Assembly: GCA_911728435.2 (NCBI GenBank)
Contig: OU452199.1
Location: forward strand, 18,734,860 to 18,798,859
Direction of reading: 5' to 3'
Length of the DNA: 64,000 nucleotides
From: Apoderus coryli
Taxonomy: Eukaryota > Arthropoda > Insecta > Coleoptera > Attelabidae
Each line of letters begins with the position of its first letter. Positions within the stretch are counted from its first letter, which is position 1. The notes beneath the pieces are model-generated. The model had not been told where the DNA came from and searched no databases. It saw only the letters and a list, made by a program, of their open reading frames with translations. This document shows, piece after piece, positions 1 through 12,345 of the stretch. A program made the position numbers and the translations under genes.

Positions 1-110
1 TAAATTAGGACTTTTCGAAAAATTACAATTTAGGTTTTTTTCATGATTAGACGTCCCCAATTCGCTCACAGATTTTGACCACCTATTTTAGAAACACCTT
101 GTATATTTTT
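1..110. repeat. Possible right end of a TACAGGGTG-type element cut by the window edge
   Basis: The stretch AAACACCTTGTATA near 97-110 resembles the outward end of the short inverted elements seen throughout the window. Only one end is visible, so the family and extent are unknown. Confidence 0.25.
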
Positions 111-360
111 TAAACAAATTGGAACCGTAGCATACAATTTTTCTGGGGCTAGTTAAGATCTTATTACAAAATTTCACCCATAACTTAAAAAACTACCTAT
201 ACTAACCATATACGGCCTGTAACTGTGCGTTGCAAAGATATACGTACAAGGAGTCGTGAATCATAGGATAAAATTTGTCAATTTTCGATTCGATATCCAA
301 GTTTTTTTAAAGAGTAAACTCGATACAAGATTAAAAAGGTTAAAAAGACCTGTGCATTTA

Positions 361-589
361 TATGCAGGATGGCCATTTAAAAACGAAAACGGCCAATACT
401 GGGCGTCCTAGGTCATTTATGGAAAAACGCTCGATCCCGTCAAGTTTTGATTTTAAGGGGAAACACTAAAGCACCCCCAAAATTTTAAACAAATAAATTT
501 AAAATTGAATTCAGGTCTGAACGTTTTTCCATGAATGCCCTGGGGCGCTCAGTAATGGCCGTTTTTCGTTTTCAGATGGCCACCCTGTA
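361..589. repeat. Palindromic MITE with about 65-bp inverted ends
   Basis: The left end reads TGCAGGATGGCCATTTAAAA and the right end is its near reverse complement ending TGGCCACCCTGTA. The similarity continues inward through AACGGCC and the run GGAAAAACG. Flanking TA dinucleotides fit a Tc1/mariner-type target. No coding capacity; about 230 bp in total. Confidence 0.6.
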
Positions 590-669
590 TGTATAAATAA
601 TTTTTCCATGTGTTTCAAATTACTTCATAGTATATTAGAAATATCTAGAAAAAGTAGTCCATATTGCCA

Positions 670-2334
670 TCCTCATCATCATCAGCATTCAGTGGCTATG
701 AATTATTCCAACTCAGGGATTTCTGTTGTGAACTCTGAGATGACTAAACAGACTGATCCTGGAGCCACAAACCTTGTCACAAAATTGACACACTCAATCA
801 CCACCATTTACCGGCTGTTGTAGGCGCGCTGCCCCATAGATGCGTTCTCTCTCCTTTCGACGCTGCCTCTTTGCATCTTCATGTCGTCGACGCTGGCCTT
901 CAAAAACTTGATTACCTTCGTAAATGGTACCCCTCCATCTCTGTCGGTCGTTCGCAATCTGCTTCCAGTTGCTCTTCAAATATAAGCCGACCTTAACCTG
1001 TGAATAAAGGATTATCTTTGGAAAGCGTTCCGTTGGCATGCAGATTACGTGGCCAGTCCATCCCAGCTGGTGCTTCACAATCATCGCCTCAATTCTAGTT
1101 GAGTCAGCTTCCTCCATAACGCTGATGTTTGTTCGCCGGTCCTGCCATTTGATTCCAAGAATTCTTCTAAGACATCGTTGCTGGTACTTTTCTAAGGTAT
1201 TTAAATGCCTCCGATAAGTGGTCCAAGACTCACAGCTACACGTAAGCATCAAATAATAACTATAGACAAGAAAGGTCAGTATACGCTAAAAACTGCATCG
1301 ACTCGTCGTATTCCCAGCTACATTTCTGGCCCGCTACTGTATATACTATATTTATATATACTATAAGATACTATACTATAACTATAAGTGCGGCGAATTG
1401 CTTTGTAGACAGAGATATTAAAGGTGCCGACACGAGGTGAAGTAACGGTATCTTATTTTCAACTGTGACGTAAGGCTAGGAACTACAATAGCATCTTAGT
1501 TCGAACGTCGATGTTATGATTATCGAAGACTCTTGTCCTCAGTCGGCCAACAGATGCTTGTCCATCTTATACGATTCTGAATTTCATCGTCGATACTTGC
1601 GTTCGCCGTGAGAATGCTGCCGAAGTAAGACAAACTCTCGATTTTCTGAAGTCTGTCTCCGTTAACTCGAATATGTGGTGGGACAGCCACAGTGTTTGGT
1701 GCAGGCTGGTAGAGAATCTTTGTTTGCTGTATATTTAGTTGAAACACGATACTCCTGTATGCGCTGTTAAATACATTTGGTATATATTGGATATACTCTT
1801 CTGTATCGGCTAGAACAATGTTGTCGTCCGCGTATTGAAGCTCAATGACTGATGTGGATACGATCTTCGTCCCAGCTTGCAGTCTACGAAGGTTTAAGAG
1901 TCCGCCGCCAACAATTCTGTAGACGATCTCTATTCTGTAGACGATCTCTATTTCCCCGGTAACAAGTTGAATGACCGTTCCCACAAACATCGAAAACAAA
2001 ATTGGTGCAATGACAAAACCTTGCTTTACGCCAGTTATTATTGTAAAGGGTTCGTTCCTATCGTGAAGGAGTCGAAGTATCCGGAAGAATTTCTGGAGAC
2101 ATCACGCAAAGCATCACAATTTACAGAGTCGAACGCCTTCACAAGGTCTATAAAACCCATGTATAGAGGACGATTTTGCTCCCGTGACGTTTCCCGTAAA
2201 TGCCTGGCACTAAATATCATGTCGGCTGTAACCCTGTTGGGTCTAAAACCACATAGTGTTTCCGGTCCATATTGTAGTGCTGTGTTCAAATCACACAAAA
2301 TATCTCTAATAACATAGTAACAGACTTGTCTCAC
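670..2334 (-). pseudogene. RTE-like non-LTR retrotransposon, decayed 3' part
   Basis: Read on the minus strand, three frames in order give a non-LTR reverse transcriptase and its C-terminus. 2334-2038 holds GFIDLVKAFDSVN (RT motif with the first catalytic Asp region). 1999-1520 holds ELQYADDNIVLAD (YADD catalytic box) and PHIRVNGDRLQKIESLSYFG. 1252-794 holds the C-terminal CESWTTYRRHLNTLEKYQQR and HQLGWTGHVICMP. The breaks between these frames show that it is dead. A short CATCATCATC tract at about 670-685 sits where the 3' tail would be; RTE-clade elements commonly end in such short repeats. A second fragment of the same family lies at 22190-22770. Confidence 0.75.
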
Positions 2335-3230
2335 TGCATTCTGATACAGACTTTGATAGAGATGAATGCCTTACTATTTCTTCATTGTTAACAGCTAAAT
2401 ACATGATTGTACCATTTCATCAGAAGAGTGTCTCCATGATATTTAATTTCCACCCATAAATTAGGCAACATTTTTAAATTAATGTGCCACTAATGATGTC
2501 AACGCTGGGCTGACTAATTGAAGAACCATATGTTTAAAAAATACTTTGTGGAAGAGATTAGTTAGATTTACGTTCCTTAATTACAAATATATTATGCGAC
2601 ATTTTTTCTAGTCTACAACGTTACTGTCTGTAATAATTTTAGACCATGAAATTTATGTCAAAAATTAAATACCACTTTAAGAATATAAGTAATTTTAATA
2701 GCCTCACAGCAGGGCTAAAAAACATTCAAGGATATCTGCTTTTTCTTCCACAGTATACATTTTCAAGATAAGTAAATTTGAATATAAATAACTAATACTA
2801 CTTAAATTAAAGTGAAAATAATAATTATCTATAACAAAATATTATTTTGTCGCCATGGATACTATAAATTATTATATTAGGCTTCTAGGGTAATAGTATA
2901 TTAAGTATTGAGAAGAGTAAGTGTAGTTTACCGATCGACGACAATGTTGGAGATCTGTAAACTACTTACTGTTTGAGATGGACATCAAATCGCTTGCTCA
3001 AAGGGAAATCCGGAGATAGTAGGATTATCTCCAAGACCAGCTGCTTTGATGTTTTGCAGATGCCAGTTCGATCTGTGTTTTATTTTTATAGTGATTACTA
3101 ATTGTTTTTATTATTTTTTTTTGTCGCAGATTGTTTGATGTAATGTATTTTTGATTGACATTGTTTTTATATATACTGATATTTTTGTATAGTTTTGATT
3201 TCTGCAAAATTTCCTGTAACATTATTGTTT
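2335..3230. other. AT-rich stretch without a recognised gene
   Basis: No convincing coding frame on either strand. The last few hundred bases may belong to the LINE 3' end described at 3231-3271. Confidence 0.4.
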
Positions 3231-3271
3231 TTTTGGAAATAAATGCTTATTCTATTCTATTCTATTCTAGT
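3231..3271 (+). repeat. 3' terminus of a LINE with (ATTCT)n tail
   Basis: GGAAATAAATGCTTATTCTA is followed by further ATTCT units. An AATAAA-like signal directly before a short simple repeat is the usual 3' end of several insect LINE families. No matching coding sequence was found upstream. Confidence 0.4.
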
Positions 3272-3569
3272 AATTAGCCTTAAGCTCTATACTTGGGCAG
3301 TCACGTAATAAGCAACATGAAAGAAAACTGCACTAATGACGTGGCGCTGTTTTAATAGGAATAGGGGATAAGGGTAGAATATAGGAATGTAATTGCAACC
3401 AAAATGCAGTTTTAAGATATACCAAGAAGTAATGTTGTGTTACTAACTTTTTTTAAAAATGTTGAATCTTTCGCCGAAACTGCTTCCTTCAATTCTTCAT
3501 CGCTCGTAAATTTCTACCTACGGAGTTCTTTTTTCCATTTCGGCAATAGCTCAAAGCCAGTTTTGGTCT

Positions 3570-4830
3570 ATATATAGGGTGAGTAATTAATTTTCAGTCT
3601 CAGGCATGCACTCTCATTGAGTCATATTTGGCAAACAGAACACAGAGAGTAGTAGTAAATAATAAATTAAGCCCGTTGAGATCACAGTTGGTGTACCTCA
3701 GGGCTCTATTCTTGGCCCTATCTTCTTTGCATTGTATACTTCTCAGTTCATAAAATGGGTGAAGTATGGTACAATTTATTTTTATGCAGATGACACACAG
3801 TTATATCTGTCTTTTGATACTTCCGACGTCGCTGACGTAAATCTAAGGCTTATTCATGATTTGGATAGATTGCATCGAGTTTCGGTTGGTCACTGTCTGG
3901 CATTAAAACCAGAAAAATCGGAGGCAATGTTGTTTTGTAACAACAGAGGGAGATGCTCGAGAACCAACTCAAAATTACTATGGGGGATACGCAAATTGCT
4001 TTTGTAAAACAGGCTAAAAACCTTGGTTTCATTCTTGACACCTATTTGCGTTTTGTGAAACATGTCAGTTTTCAGAAGGCATTTTTAAATTTGAAATTAA
4101 TGTATAGTTAACGTCACTTATTGAATGAAGGATTGAGGAAGATGCTTTGTGATTCCTTGGTGTGGTCGCACTTCAATTAGTATGGTGATTCCGTATATGG
4201 TCCTTGCCTTATGGCTCTTGACGATAATAAACTTATTCAGAATAGCTGTGTGCGTTTGGTCGGGAGTCTACCCAAGTTTGATAGGGGCATTTCTGCAAAA
4301 TTTCGACAGATTGGATGGTTTGACATGAGAGAGCGTAGAGTGTTCCACAGCCTTAATTTGTTTAATAAAATTATAGTTACTAAAACGGTGGGATACAAAA
4401 AAATCAAATTTAGTTATAACCAGCAAAACCTTGATTTGAGGCACGGGTTAACGATAACACCACCCCCACATAAAACCAAACTTTTTGAAAGGGGTTTTCA
4501 TTCATCGTGGCGCGATTGTACAACAAAATACCAGATGAAACTTTGCACCAGAAACAAATTTCGAAATTTTGTAAGGGCAAATATACTAAATATTATGTAG
4601 TGTTTGTGACATTAATAATCCATTTTATTCATTCCGCTTATTTGTTTATGTACTTATTTACTTTATTTATGTTATTTTTTCTTATTATTAATGTTTAAAA
4701 GTATCACTAGAAGATTTACCTTTGCACCCTTTTTTTATTTTTTTTCAATTAAACTTGTTTTAGTGGGTAGTGTTATGTGTTAACATTTAATTTTAATTTA
4801 TTGTTTAATAAATAAATATTGAGGCCGACT
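3570..4830 (+). pseudogene. Decayed non-LTR retrotransposon (RT and C-terminus)
   Basis: The frame before 3732 reads ITVGVPQGSILGPIFFALYT (RT block 4). It is followed by IYFYADDTQLYLSFD (catalytic YADD). Around 4015 the thumb segment KNLGFILDTYLRFVKHV appears in another frame. 4211-4600 encodes the C-terminus, with NSCVRLVGSLPKFDRGIS and HGLTITPPPHKTKLFERGF. Stops and frame changes between these blocks mark it as dead. The 3' end is near the AATAAATAAA run at about 4809. The fragment at 53700-54560 on the other strand has similar blocks and may be the same family. Confidence 0.7.
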
Positions 4831-5671
4831 TTGTGTAGGACAGGAAACGCAACAGACCTTTTATATACTGGAGTATTGTTATCTAGAAGCAAACCAATTC
4901 AATGTCAATTTTCTCTTCTCTTGTCTCTGATTGCTTCTTATAACAGTTCTAGTATTAAACCGTATAGTATTCACTTGTTATGGACACACCTTTATAATCA
5001 ATCCATCAAAAAGATGGTCGTCATGAGTTTTCAGTCTGATTTTCTTCATGGGGAGTGATGTGTTTTTATTTCTATTCTTCTTCTTCTATTTATTTGTATT
5101 TGCATGAAGTAAAAAAAAAAATAAAAATTCAGGCCAGCACACCATCTTTATCTTAACTACAGAGGTCTAAAAACGCGTTTTCTTTGTTTCTTCTTTTTCT
5201 TTATAATGTAAATATATTATGTGTACATGTCCACACATCACGGGCTCATTGTTTTTAGAATTTTTTCTGTTTCTGTTCTATTATGTATGTTTCAAGTACT
5301 CTTGCTTTGTTTGTGGTTAAATGTTTTGCGCTCCTTAATTTTTGCCTTTATTGCGTGTTCTAGTGTTAATTTAAATTTGGAATTTATATGGACATCTTCT
5401 AGAAAATTTTCTTGTTTTATTGGTGCCAAAAACAGTTTCCTTGCGTGATTAATAATTGAAAAAACTGTAAGTTATTTAAACTGAATGTGAGAATTTAAGA
5501 TTTTTTTATTGAATTATTCTATTGATAAATGGTGTAGGTACTATAGTAAAAGTGCTATTTCTTTTTTTGTGTTCACTGAATCTCAATATTTGATATTGCT
5601 TATCTCCACTTGTTTTGGTAAAATTTAATATACGAGGCGACATCACGAAGTTCTAATTCATTATATATACA
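4831..5671. other. Non-coding stretch, probably including the LINE 5' UTR
   Basis: Open frames here are short and show no family pattern. The portion just before 5672 is probably the 5' untranslated region of the LINE that follows; its exact 5' end is not visible. Confidence 0.35.
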
Positions 5672-6601
5672 ATGTCATCTCAAAACAATGTATGTGGGGC
5701 CTGTAATGAACGAATAACTAAGAAGCAGTACAGTATTGTATGCTTTTCATGTGAAGTTTGGAACCATGTAAAGTGCGTTGAGCTCTCTATGTCTCAGCTA
5801 AAATATTATGAGAATGAACTCAAGAAGACTAATGGTGAAGTATGGAAATGTCCCTCATGTTTAACGGACAATGTAAGACGTTCACAAGTTGCAAGGAAAT
5901 CCCTGTCCGGCCAAATAGACAAGAACAGGTTGAAGGCCTCTTCGTCAGTGAGGGCGTCAGTTACGTTGGACGACGTTATGTTGAAGCTGGACCAAATGCA
6001 ATCATCGTATGACAACCTAATTGAAAGATTTAATGAGCAAATTGAAGTTAATCAGTCTCTCATGACGGAGGTCTCAGGTCTAAGAAATAGAATTTGTGCC
6101 TTGGAAATCGAAGTTCGCTCTACATCCAATGTTACCGCAAGTAATGAAGATGAATTTTTCCAAGAATACCATGAGAGAGAAAAACGTAAAACAAATCTAA
6201 TTCTCTTTGGAAAACCTGAGGCTGTAGATAGCGATGTCGATAGGACGGAGACCATGGATATCCTGCAGAAGTGTTGTCCCAATATAGATGTTTCAAAAGT
6301 GGATAGCGTTGTACGGCTCGGCCGTTTAAATCCGGAAGCTGCACGTTCTCGTCCCGTCAAAATTAGATTGAAGGATGTGCAAACTGTTTCGCTGCTGCTG
6401 AGACATGCACAGAGACTGAAATCTGATGAACGCTTTAAACGTTTCGCTTTAAGCTCAGACAAAACACCCAAGCAACAGGCAATCTATAAAGCTGTCAAAG
6501 AACAGCTTTTTGAACGAAAAAGATCAGGAGAAACGAACATCAAGATCAAGTATGTACAGGGTGTGCCCAAAATAGTCCCAGTTACGCAACATTTAAACTA
6601 A
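5672..6601 (+). CDS. LINE ORF1 protein with PHD-type zinc finger
   Basis: A 309-residue protein with an uninterrupted frame and a clear ATG. Residues about 8-63 form a Cys4-His-Cys3 finger: CGAC, then CFSC, WNHVKC and WKCPSC. Residues about 90-150 are a likely coiled coil (LDQMQSSYDNLIERFNEQIE). The last part (about 165-300) contains KRKTNLILFG and VDSVVRLGRL, a block shared by ORF1 proteins of many insect LINEs and thought to bind RNA. The protein would coat the element RNA with the ORF2 product. ORF2 begins 47 nt downstream of the stop. The intact frame suggests a fairly young copy. Confidence 0.8.
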   Translation: MSSQNNVCGACNERITKKQYSIVCFSCEVWNHVKCVELSMSQLKYYENELKKTNGEVWKCPSCLTDNVRRSQVARKSLSGQIDKNRLKASSSVRASVTLDDVMLKLDQMQSSYDNLIERFNEQIEVNQSLMTEVSGLRNRICALEIEVRSTSNVTASNEDEFFQEYHEREKRKTNLILFGKPEAVDSDVDRTETMDILQKCCPNIDVSKVDSVVRLGRLNPEAARSRPVKIRLKDVQTVSLLLRHAQRLKSDERFKRFALSSDKTPKQQAIYKAVKEQLFERKRSGETNIKIKYVQGVPKIVPVTQHLN

Positions 6602-6648
6602 GCACGTCCAACGCGGATATATCAACTATAAGTGATCATACAATCTAT

Positions 6649-9479
6649 ATGACTCAAAACTTGCAGTGTGTTTATCAGAATGTTAGGGGTCTTAATACTA
6701 AAATTGACATATTTTTTTCATCCGTCAGTGATCTGCATTTCGATATCGTGGCACTCACAGAAACTTGGCTTCATTCCGACGTTGGTGATGGTGAGATTTT
6801 CCCAAGTGATTACCAGGTGTTCCGAAAAGACCGAAACTTTGTCACTACTGGTTTAACCACTGGTGGGGGTGTTTTGTTGGCAATTCGTAACGAAATAAAG
6901 ATTAAACTCATAAACACAAATATTTTAGCTACTGAGTTTCCATATATTGACTTTTTAGCATGTAAGTGTTTTATATCTCATATATCTTTTTGTATTTTAG
7001 TTGTTTATATACCTCCAAAAGTGCATTTCGATGTTTTGGAATTGTTTCTTGAGTCGCTTGTTCAATTTGAAGTATTTCATAATGAAAAAATTTTATTTTT
7101 AGGGGATTTTAACGTAGGTTTGTTTTCGAGAAATGATATGAGCGATCGAGGAACGTTGATTTTAAGAAATTTTATCGATTTTTTGAAATGTCTCAGTACA
7201 ATGCTATTTGCAATATTGATGATCGCCTTCTTGACCTAGTTATTTCTAATGTTTTATGTCATGTTATTCGTAATAATTGTCCTTTAGTTGAAGAGGATTA
7301 TTTTCATCCATGTTTGATTGTTAGCGTTTCATTGCTCTCAGGTAAGCGACAAAAACGTTTTACTAGTAATGCAAATAATCCATCATATAACTTTAAAAAA
7401 GCAAATTTTCATGCTTTGTATAACGCGGTGTTGGATGCGGACTGGTCGGAGTTACGACATATTCCTAATGTTGATACATGTGTTTCTAGGTTCTATAGCA
7501 TCTTGAATGCGATTAATGAGTGTAATGTTCCTAAGTGTATGGTATTCAGGCGTAGTTTTCCTTCCTGGTACACATCGAATATAATTGCAAATATCAAAAA
7601 AAAAGAAAAAGTATTTAAAAAGTTCAAGAAGACTCATAGTGAGGTTTTGTACCAACAATTTGCAACTCTTAGATCTAGATTAAAATTGGATATAAAAACT
7701 GCGTATACGTCATATATTAGTAATGTGGAAAACAGTATAAAACATAATCCCAAAGAGTTTTGGAGGTTTTTTCACTGTAAACATAAGTCTACACGATTGC
7801 CGGGTGTTATGACTTTTGGGGACGATGAATATAGTGATCCGCAGGGCGTTGTCGATGCATTCGGAACCTTTTTCCAGGGTGTATTTATTAACTCCTCAAA
7901 CGCGGATTCTGGTCATGATTGTCCTTATGTTGATTCGTTTTCGATTGAATCGGTTACTGAGGATGAAATATTAAAAGCATGCAGGAGGCTCAGTAACAGG
8001 ATGACATCAGGTCCGGATGGTCTTCCATCTTTCTTTGTAAAAGACTGTATGCCGGTTCTGGTTGGGCCGCTGTGCTTGATATTTAACTTGGCCCTTGAAA
8101 ATAAGGTATTTCCGCAGGAGTGGAAGAGGTCTAAGGTTGTTCCTATTCTGAAGTCGGGTGACAGATCTGTGATTGATAACTATCGCCCGATTTCCATTCT
8201 GTCGAATTTTGCAAAAATTTTTGAATCTGTACTATATGATCGTATTTATAGTTTTGTTAGAAATCAGATTTCCACTGTACAACATGGTTTCTTTTCCCAT
8301 AGATCTACTGTGTCTAATCTAGCGGTTCTTTCTGAAAATGTTTCTGAGGTTTTAGATCGTGGAGGCCAAATTGATGTAATATATACAGATTTCACTAAGG
8401 CATTTGACAGAATGGATCACGGCATTTTGATGCGAAAATTTGACCAGTTTGGTTTTGTTTTAAACCTAAAATTGTTTCTTCAGTCATACTTGAAAAATAG
8501 ACCTCAGTATGTTTCTCACAATGGCTACCAGTCACATACATATATAGCTTCTTCAGGAGTGCCTCAGGGATCGAACCTTGGACCCCTCTTTTTTATGTTA
8601 TTTATCAATGACCTGGAGAATGGAATGAATTGTGATCGGCTGATGTTTGCGGATGATCTCAAATTGTACAGTTCTATTGATAGTATCGTTGACTGTGCTA
8701 ACCTACAGAACAATTTGGAGCTGGTGCATCAATGGTGCGTACTAAATAAACTTTCACTTAATCCATCGAAGTGCAAATATATCAGTTTTACGCGCAAGAG
8801 GGTGATCATTGATTACGTTTATTCCATTGATCAGGTGCAAATCTCACGATGTGAATCTGTCACTGATTTAGGAATTATATTTGATTCGAAATTTACGTTT
8901 GCTGAGCATATCAATTATAAGACACTAGAGGCAGGTAGGACATACGGTTTTCTGGTTAGGAATTGCAGGGGATTTCAAAACACAGATACCCTTAAAACGC
9001 TGTACTTTAGCTACGTGCGCTCTAAACTGGAATATGGGTCACTGATATGGTATCCATATTATGTGACTCATCAAAATACGGTCGAAAAAGTGCAACGTAG
9101 ATTTTTGAAGTACTTAATGTATAAAGCAGATGGTCATTATCCTCCAAGGGGTACTGACTACCAATTAATGACGGATCGATTTGAGATACCAAGTCTTGAA
9201 CTTAGAAGGAAAATAAATTCTTTGCGATTTCTTTACAATTTAGTTCACTCCAATATAGATTGTTCCCACTTGCTTTCAAGAATTAATTTCAACGTTCCAA
9301 GGCAGCATATAAGGTCCAGTACAACATTTTATTGTGGTTATGCTAGGACGAATCTTATGTTGAGATCTCCTATTTCTATTTGTACCAGAAACTACAATCT
9401 TATGTGTAAACATTGTGATATTTTTTCGTGTAGTGTTAAAGAAATTATGGATTGTGCCGTGTCTCATGTTACTGATTAG
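6649..9479 (+). pseudogene. LINE ORF2 (endonuclease plus reverse transcriptase) with one frameshift
   Basis: The first frame (6649-7239) is an APE-type endonuclease: YQNVRGLNTK, LTETWLHSD, GGGVLLAIRN, VVYIPPK and FLGDFN. The frame then shifts by one base near 7188 and continues to 9479. There the endonuclease ends with RLLDLVISN and EEDYFHPCL; the residue expected to be the catalytic His may be Phe. The reverse transcriptase carries SGPDGLPSFF, VVPILKSGDRS, YRPISILSNF, YTDFTKAFDRMD, SGVPQGSNLGP and MFADDLKLYS (catalytic ADD). A thumb and C-terminal tail follow. The shift fits a single-base loss, so this copy is probably not autonomous but is otherwise close to intact. It belongs to the CR1/Jockey group in the broad sense; the clade is not fixed. 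Confidence 0.85.
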
Positions 9480-9620
9480 TATTACCATTAAGAGCTAGTT
9501 TTCTTTTTATTTTAATTTAAGTTTATTTTTTTGTGGTTTTGGAATTATTATTATTTTGTCCTGTAATTGGCTTCGCTGTTGGACAATAAATGCTATTATT
9601 ATTATTATTATTATTATGGT
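9480..9620 (+). repeat. LINE 3' UTR and (ATT)n tail
   Basis: After the ORF2 stop a short AT-rich UTR leads to GGACAATAAATGCTATTATT and further ATT units. This is the expected 3' end of the 5672-9479 element. Similar tails, inverted, occur near 26010, 30740, 53515 and 57040. Confidence 0.6.
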
Positions 9621-10230
9621 TACGTGGAAGAATAGCTTAATGCTAAACTTCGCCATAAGTACGTTGCTAATCTTGTTAACTTTATTTTTTTTTTTGTTAA
9701 CTTTATTTTTTTTTGCACCAATAAAGACGATTATTATTAATATTCGACGAGTTGTTTTTACGGTCGCGTGAGCATTCTCAGCACCGCAATTTGTCATACC
9801 GTATTTTAAAAATAGTTGTTTCTATTTCCAACCATAGATAATATAAGTTGGTTTATCTATGCTCCAACCATCTCTGGGACTTTTCTTTGATTTTTTCAAC
9901 AAGAAACGAAGTGGTCACTTCAATGAGTCGCGCTTGTCGAGGGTCATTCTCGAGTAATTCCCTACCATGCGCGATGGTACGGTAAGAACTAAGACCCGAG
10001 TTTTTTTTTTTTTTTTGATTAGGCCAAGGCAGAGAAATCATCATGACACCTAGGGAGTTCCTTACCACTTCCCTAGGTAGTGTGGGACTCTAACCCAAAC
10101 TAAAACTCTGCCTTATCTTTGTAGTATGGCTCGGGAACCCTCCCTTTTCCATGTCCTCGCTTGATTGTCCTCTGTTGCTGTTGTCTTCTGATGTTGATTG
10201 TCGTCTGTTGCTATTGTCCTCTGTTGGTAA
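9621..10230. other. Non-coding stretch with homopolymer runs
   Basis: Contains T/A runs near 9685-9715 and a 14-base T run near 10000. No gene recognised. Confidence 0.35.
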
Positions 10231-12110
10231 TGCCTAGAAAACACTCTGAAACATACCGTTAGATACCTGACCTGAAAGAAACAATATTAATTGGTGTCCT
10301 AATCCTGTGGATTCCTTCGTCAGAGTTGACTCCTCGGTCTCCGGTACCGTCTGGCACCGTCTTCTACGTTGTAGTTGACAGCTTCGCGAATCAGTGGGTT
10401 TGCATGGGTCTCTGCCATTGCAAAGACCTTCTGGGCTCTCAACCTCATGACGTCCCTCAGGGCGTCGAGTTTGAGGTCCCTTCGGATCTGTGCGTTTGAC
10501 ACAAACCAGGATGCATCCTTCTTGCCTTGTTCTCCGTGGCCTCCAATCGTTCCAGTTACGATGGTGCCGCGTATCCCCATGCTGAACTGGCATAGGTCAA
10601 GGCAGGTCGCACGACTGCCTTAACCATTTGGAGCTTGACCTGTAAGGGCATCTTGCTCCTTCTGCAGATCATCGGGTAGAGCTTCGAAATGATGCCTTTG
10701 GCATTCGCGATGCTCTTCTCGATGTGCAGTCTCCATGACAGGGATCTGTCCAAAGTTACCCCCAGGTACTTTGCAGTGTCCTGCCATTGTATGTCAGTAC
10801 CCTCGATGTTGACGAAGTCGTCGGGGCGCACTTGTCTTCTTCTGATGAGGAGCGCGGTGCTTTTCTCGGCATTAATCTTGGTCTTCCACCTGGTGCACCA
10901 TTCGGTGAAGTTGTCCGCTGCTCGCTGCAGGTAGCTTGTCACCAATTCCGCACTGCGACTGCGGGCAATCAGGGCGGTGTCGTCTGCGTAGAGTGCCAAG
11001 GTGTTCTGGTCTGTCCTTGGGATGTCGCTGGTAAAGATGGAGAAAAGATGGGGGGATAGTACAGACCCCTGCGGCACGCCAGCCTCCAGGGTCCGTGATT
11101 CCGAGACCTCCTTCCCTGTCCTGACGCGAATCTGCCTGTCCTGTAGGTAGGAGTCTGCTAGCTTGATCATCGCTGGTGGGTATCCTAAAGTGTGCATCTT
11201 ATAGATGAGTCCTTCCTGCCAGACCCTGTCGAAGGCTCTGGTCACATCCAGAAATACGATTCCCGTGATCTGGCGCCAGTTTAGTCCTTGTGCTGCATGC
11301 TCAACGAGTCTTAGCAGTTGCAACTCCGTGTTGTGATTGGCTCTGAACCCAAACTGCTCGTCGGGGATTACTTCCAGTTCATCCGAGAACTCGCGAAGTC
11401 GCCAGAGGATAATTCGTTCTGCTATCTTGGACAGTAAACTGATGAGCCTGTAGTTCTGGGGGAACTTCAGGTCCTTGCCCTGCTTAGGTAGCATCACTAC
11501 TATAGCCTCTTTCCACCTCGCAGGGAAGTGTCCCAGTTGTAAGATGCCGTTGATGATGGTCGCAATTCCTGCAATGCCCTTCCTCGGCAACAGTTTTAGC
11601 GCCTTGTTGCTAATTCCGTCGGGGCCTGTGCCTTCTTTATCTTCAGGTGATGGATTGTGCTCCGTATTTCTTCTGTGGTTGCTGGTCTTCGTGGCTCTCC
11701 TTCCATGTCCCGCCGCCTGACCTGTCTAACAAACCTGTGGGCCTCGTCCTCTAGCTCCTTGTCGTCGTCAGGATGTATATTCTCCCTACACTCCCTTTCA
11801 AGGCAGTCAGCAAATGCTTCAGCCTTTTATTGGTCCGTGTAGACGATCCTGCCTCTTTCCCCATGAATGGGGGGTACCTGAGGATTCGTGGCCCGCAGGG
11901 CTTTCATCATTTTCCATGCGCTACCGTCCTTAGTGTTTAGCTCTTCTAGCTTCCTTTGCCATTGGTTCCCACGATGTTCCCGTAATCTCAGCTTCACTTC
12001 CGCGTTGAGTCTGTTGAGATTTGCTCTGTCTCCAGGGGCTAAGGTCGTCCTGTATCTTCTCCGGGCTCGATTCTTCTCCTGAATCTTCGCTCTGATTGCA
12101 GATTTAGATC
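10230..12110 (-). pseudogene. Jockey-clade LINE, 5'-truncated and broken
   Basis: Minus strand. 11590-10556 is a 344-residue reverse transcriptase frame: PQNYRLISLLSKIAERIILW, DEQFGFRANHNTELQLLRLV, VFLDVTRAFDRVWQEG, AGVPQGSVLSPHLFSIF and LALYADDTALIA (intact YADD), then the thumb KYLGVTLDRSLSWRLHI. Upstream (about 12100-11600) another frame gives the endonuclease-RT linker, with NRLNAEVKLRLREHRGNQW, GSAWKMMKAL and the ATTEEIRSTI region. Downstream the C-terminus continues in a different frame (10580-10320). The GC content is visibly higher than in surrounding DNA, which suggests a recent arrival. The strong match to the Jockey pattern makes the clade call fairly safe. Confidence 0.8.
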
Positions 12111-12214
12111 AATATTGGTATTTATACTAACCAAGACTCACATTTATAGAATATGTCACGACTAAAAATATACCCACCACTAACTTCCAACCATTACGCC
12201 GCATTAAAAACGCT

Positions 12215-12345
12215 CACTCGAATGTTAATTCCAGACGAGCCGTTTCGTTGATCGACAGCTCATCACTACCACTGGTTATCGGCAGGCTGTGAGATTACAA
12301 ATTCCGCTATTTACAATTAACTTATATTAGCTTATAACGCCCAAA
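12215..12345 (-). ncRNA. Decayed hammerhead-ribozyme repeat
   Basis: The minus strand carries GTGATGAGCTG ... CAACGAAACGGCTCGTC in the same order as the intact hammerheads at 30.2 and 50.8 kb, followed by a similar stem region. The first core base is changed (C to G in CUGAUGA). That base pairs with G8 in known hammerheads, and stem II has a mismatch, so the unit is expected to be inactive. It shows that the family has an older history here. Confidence 0.55.
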
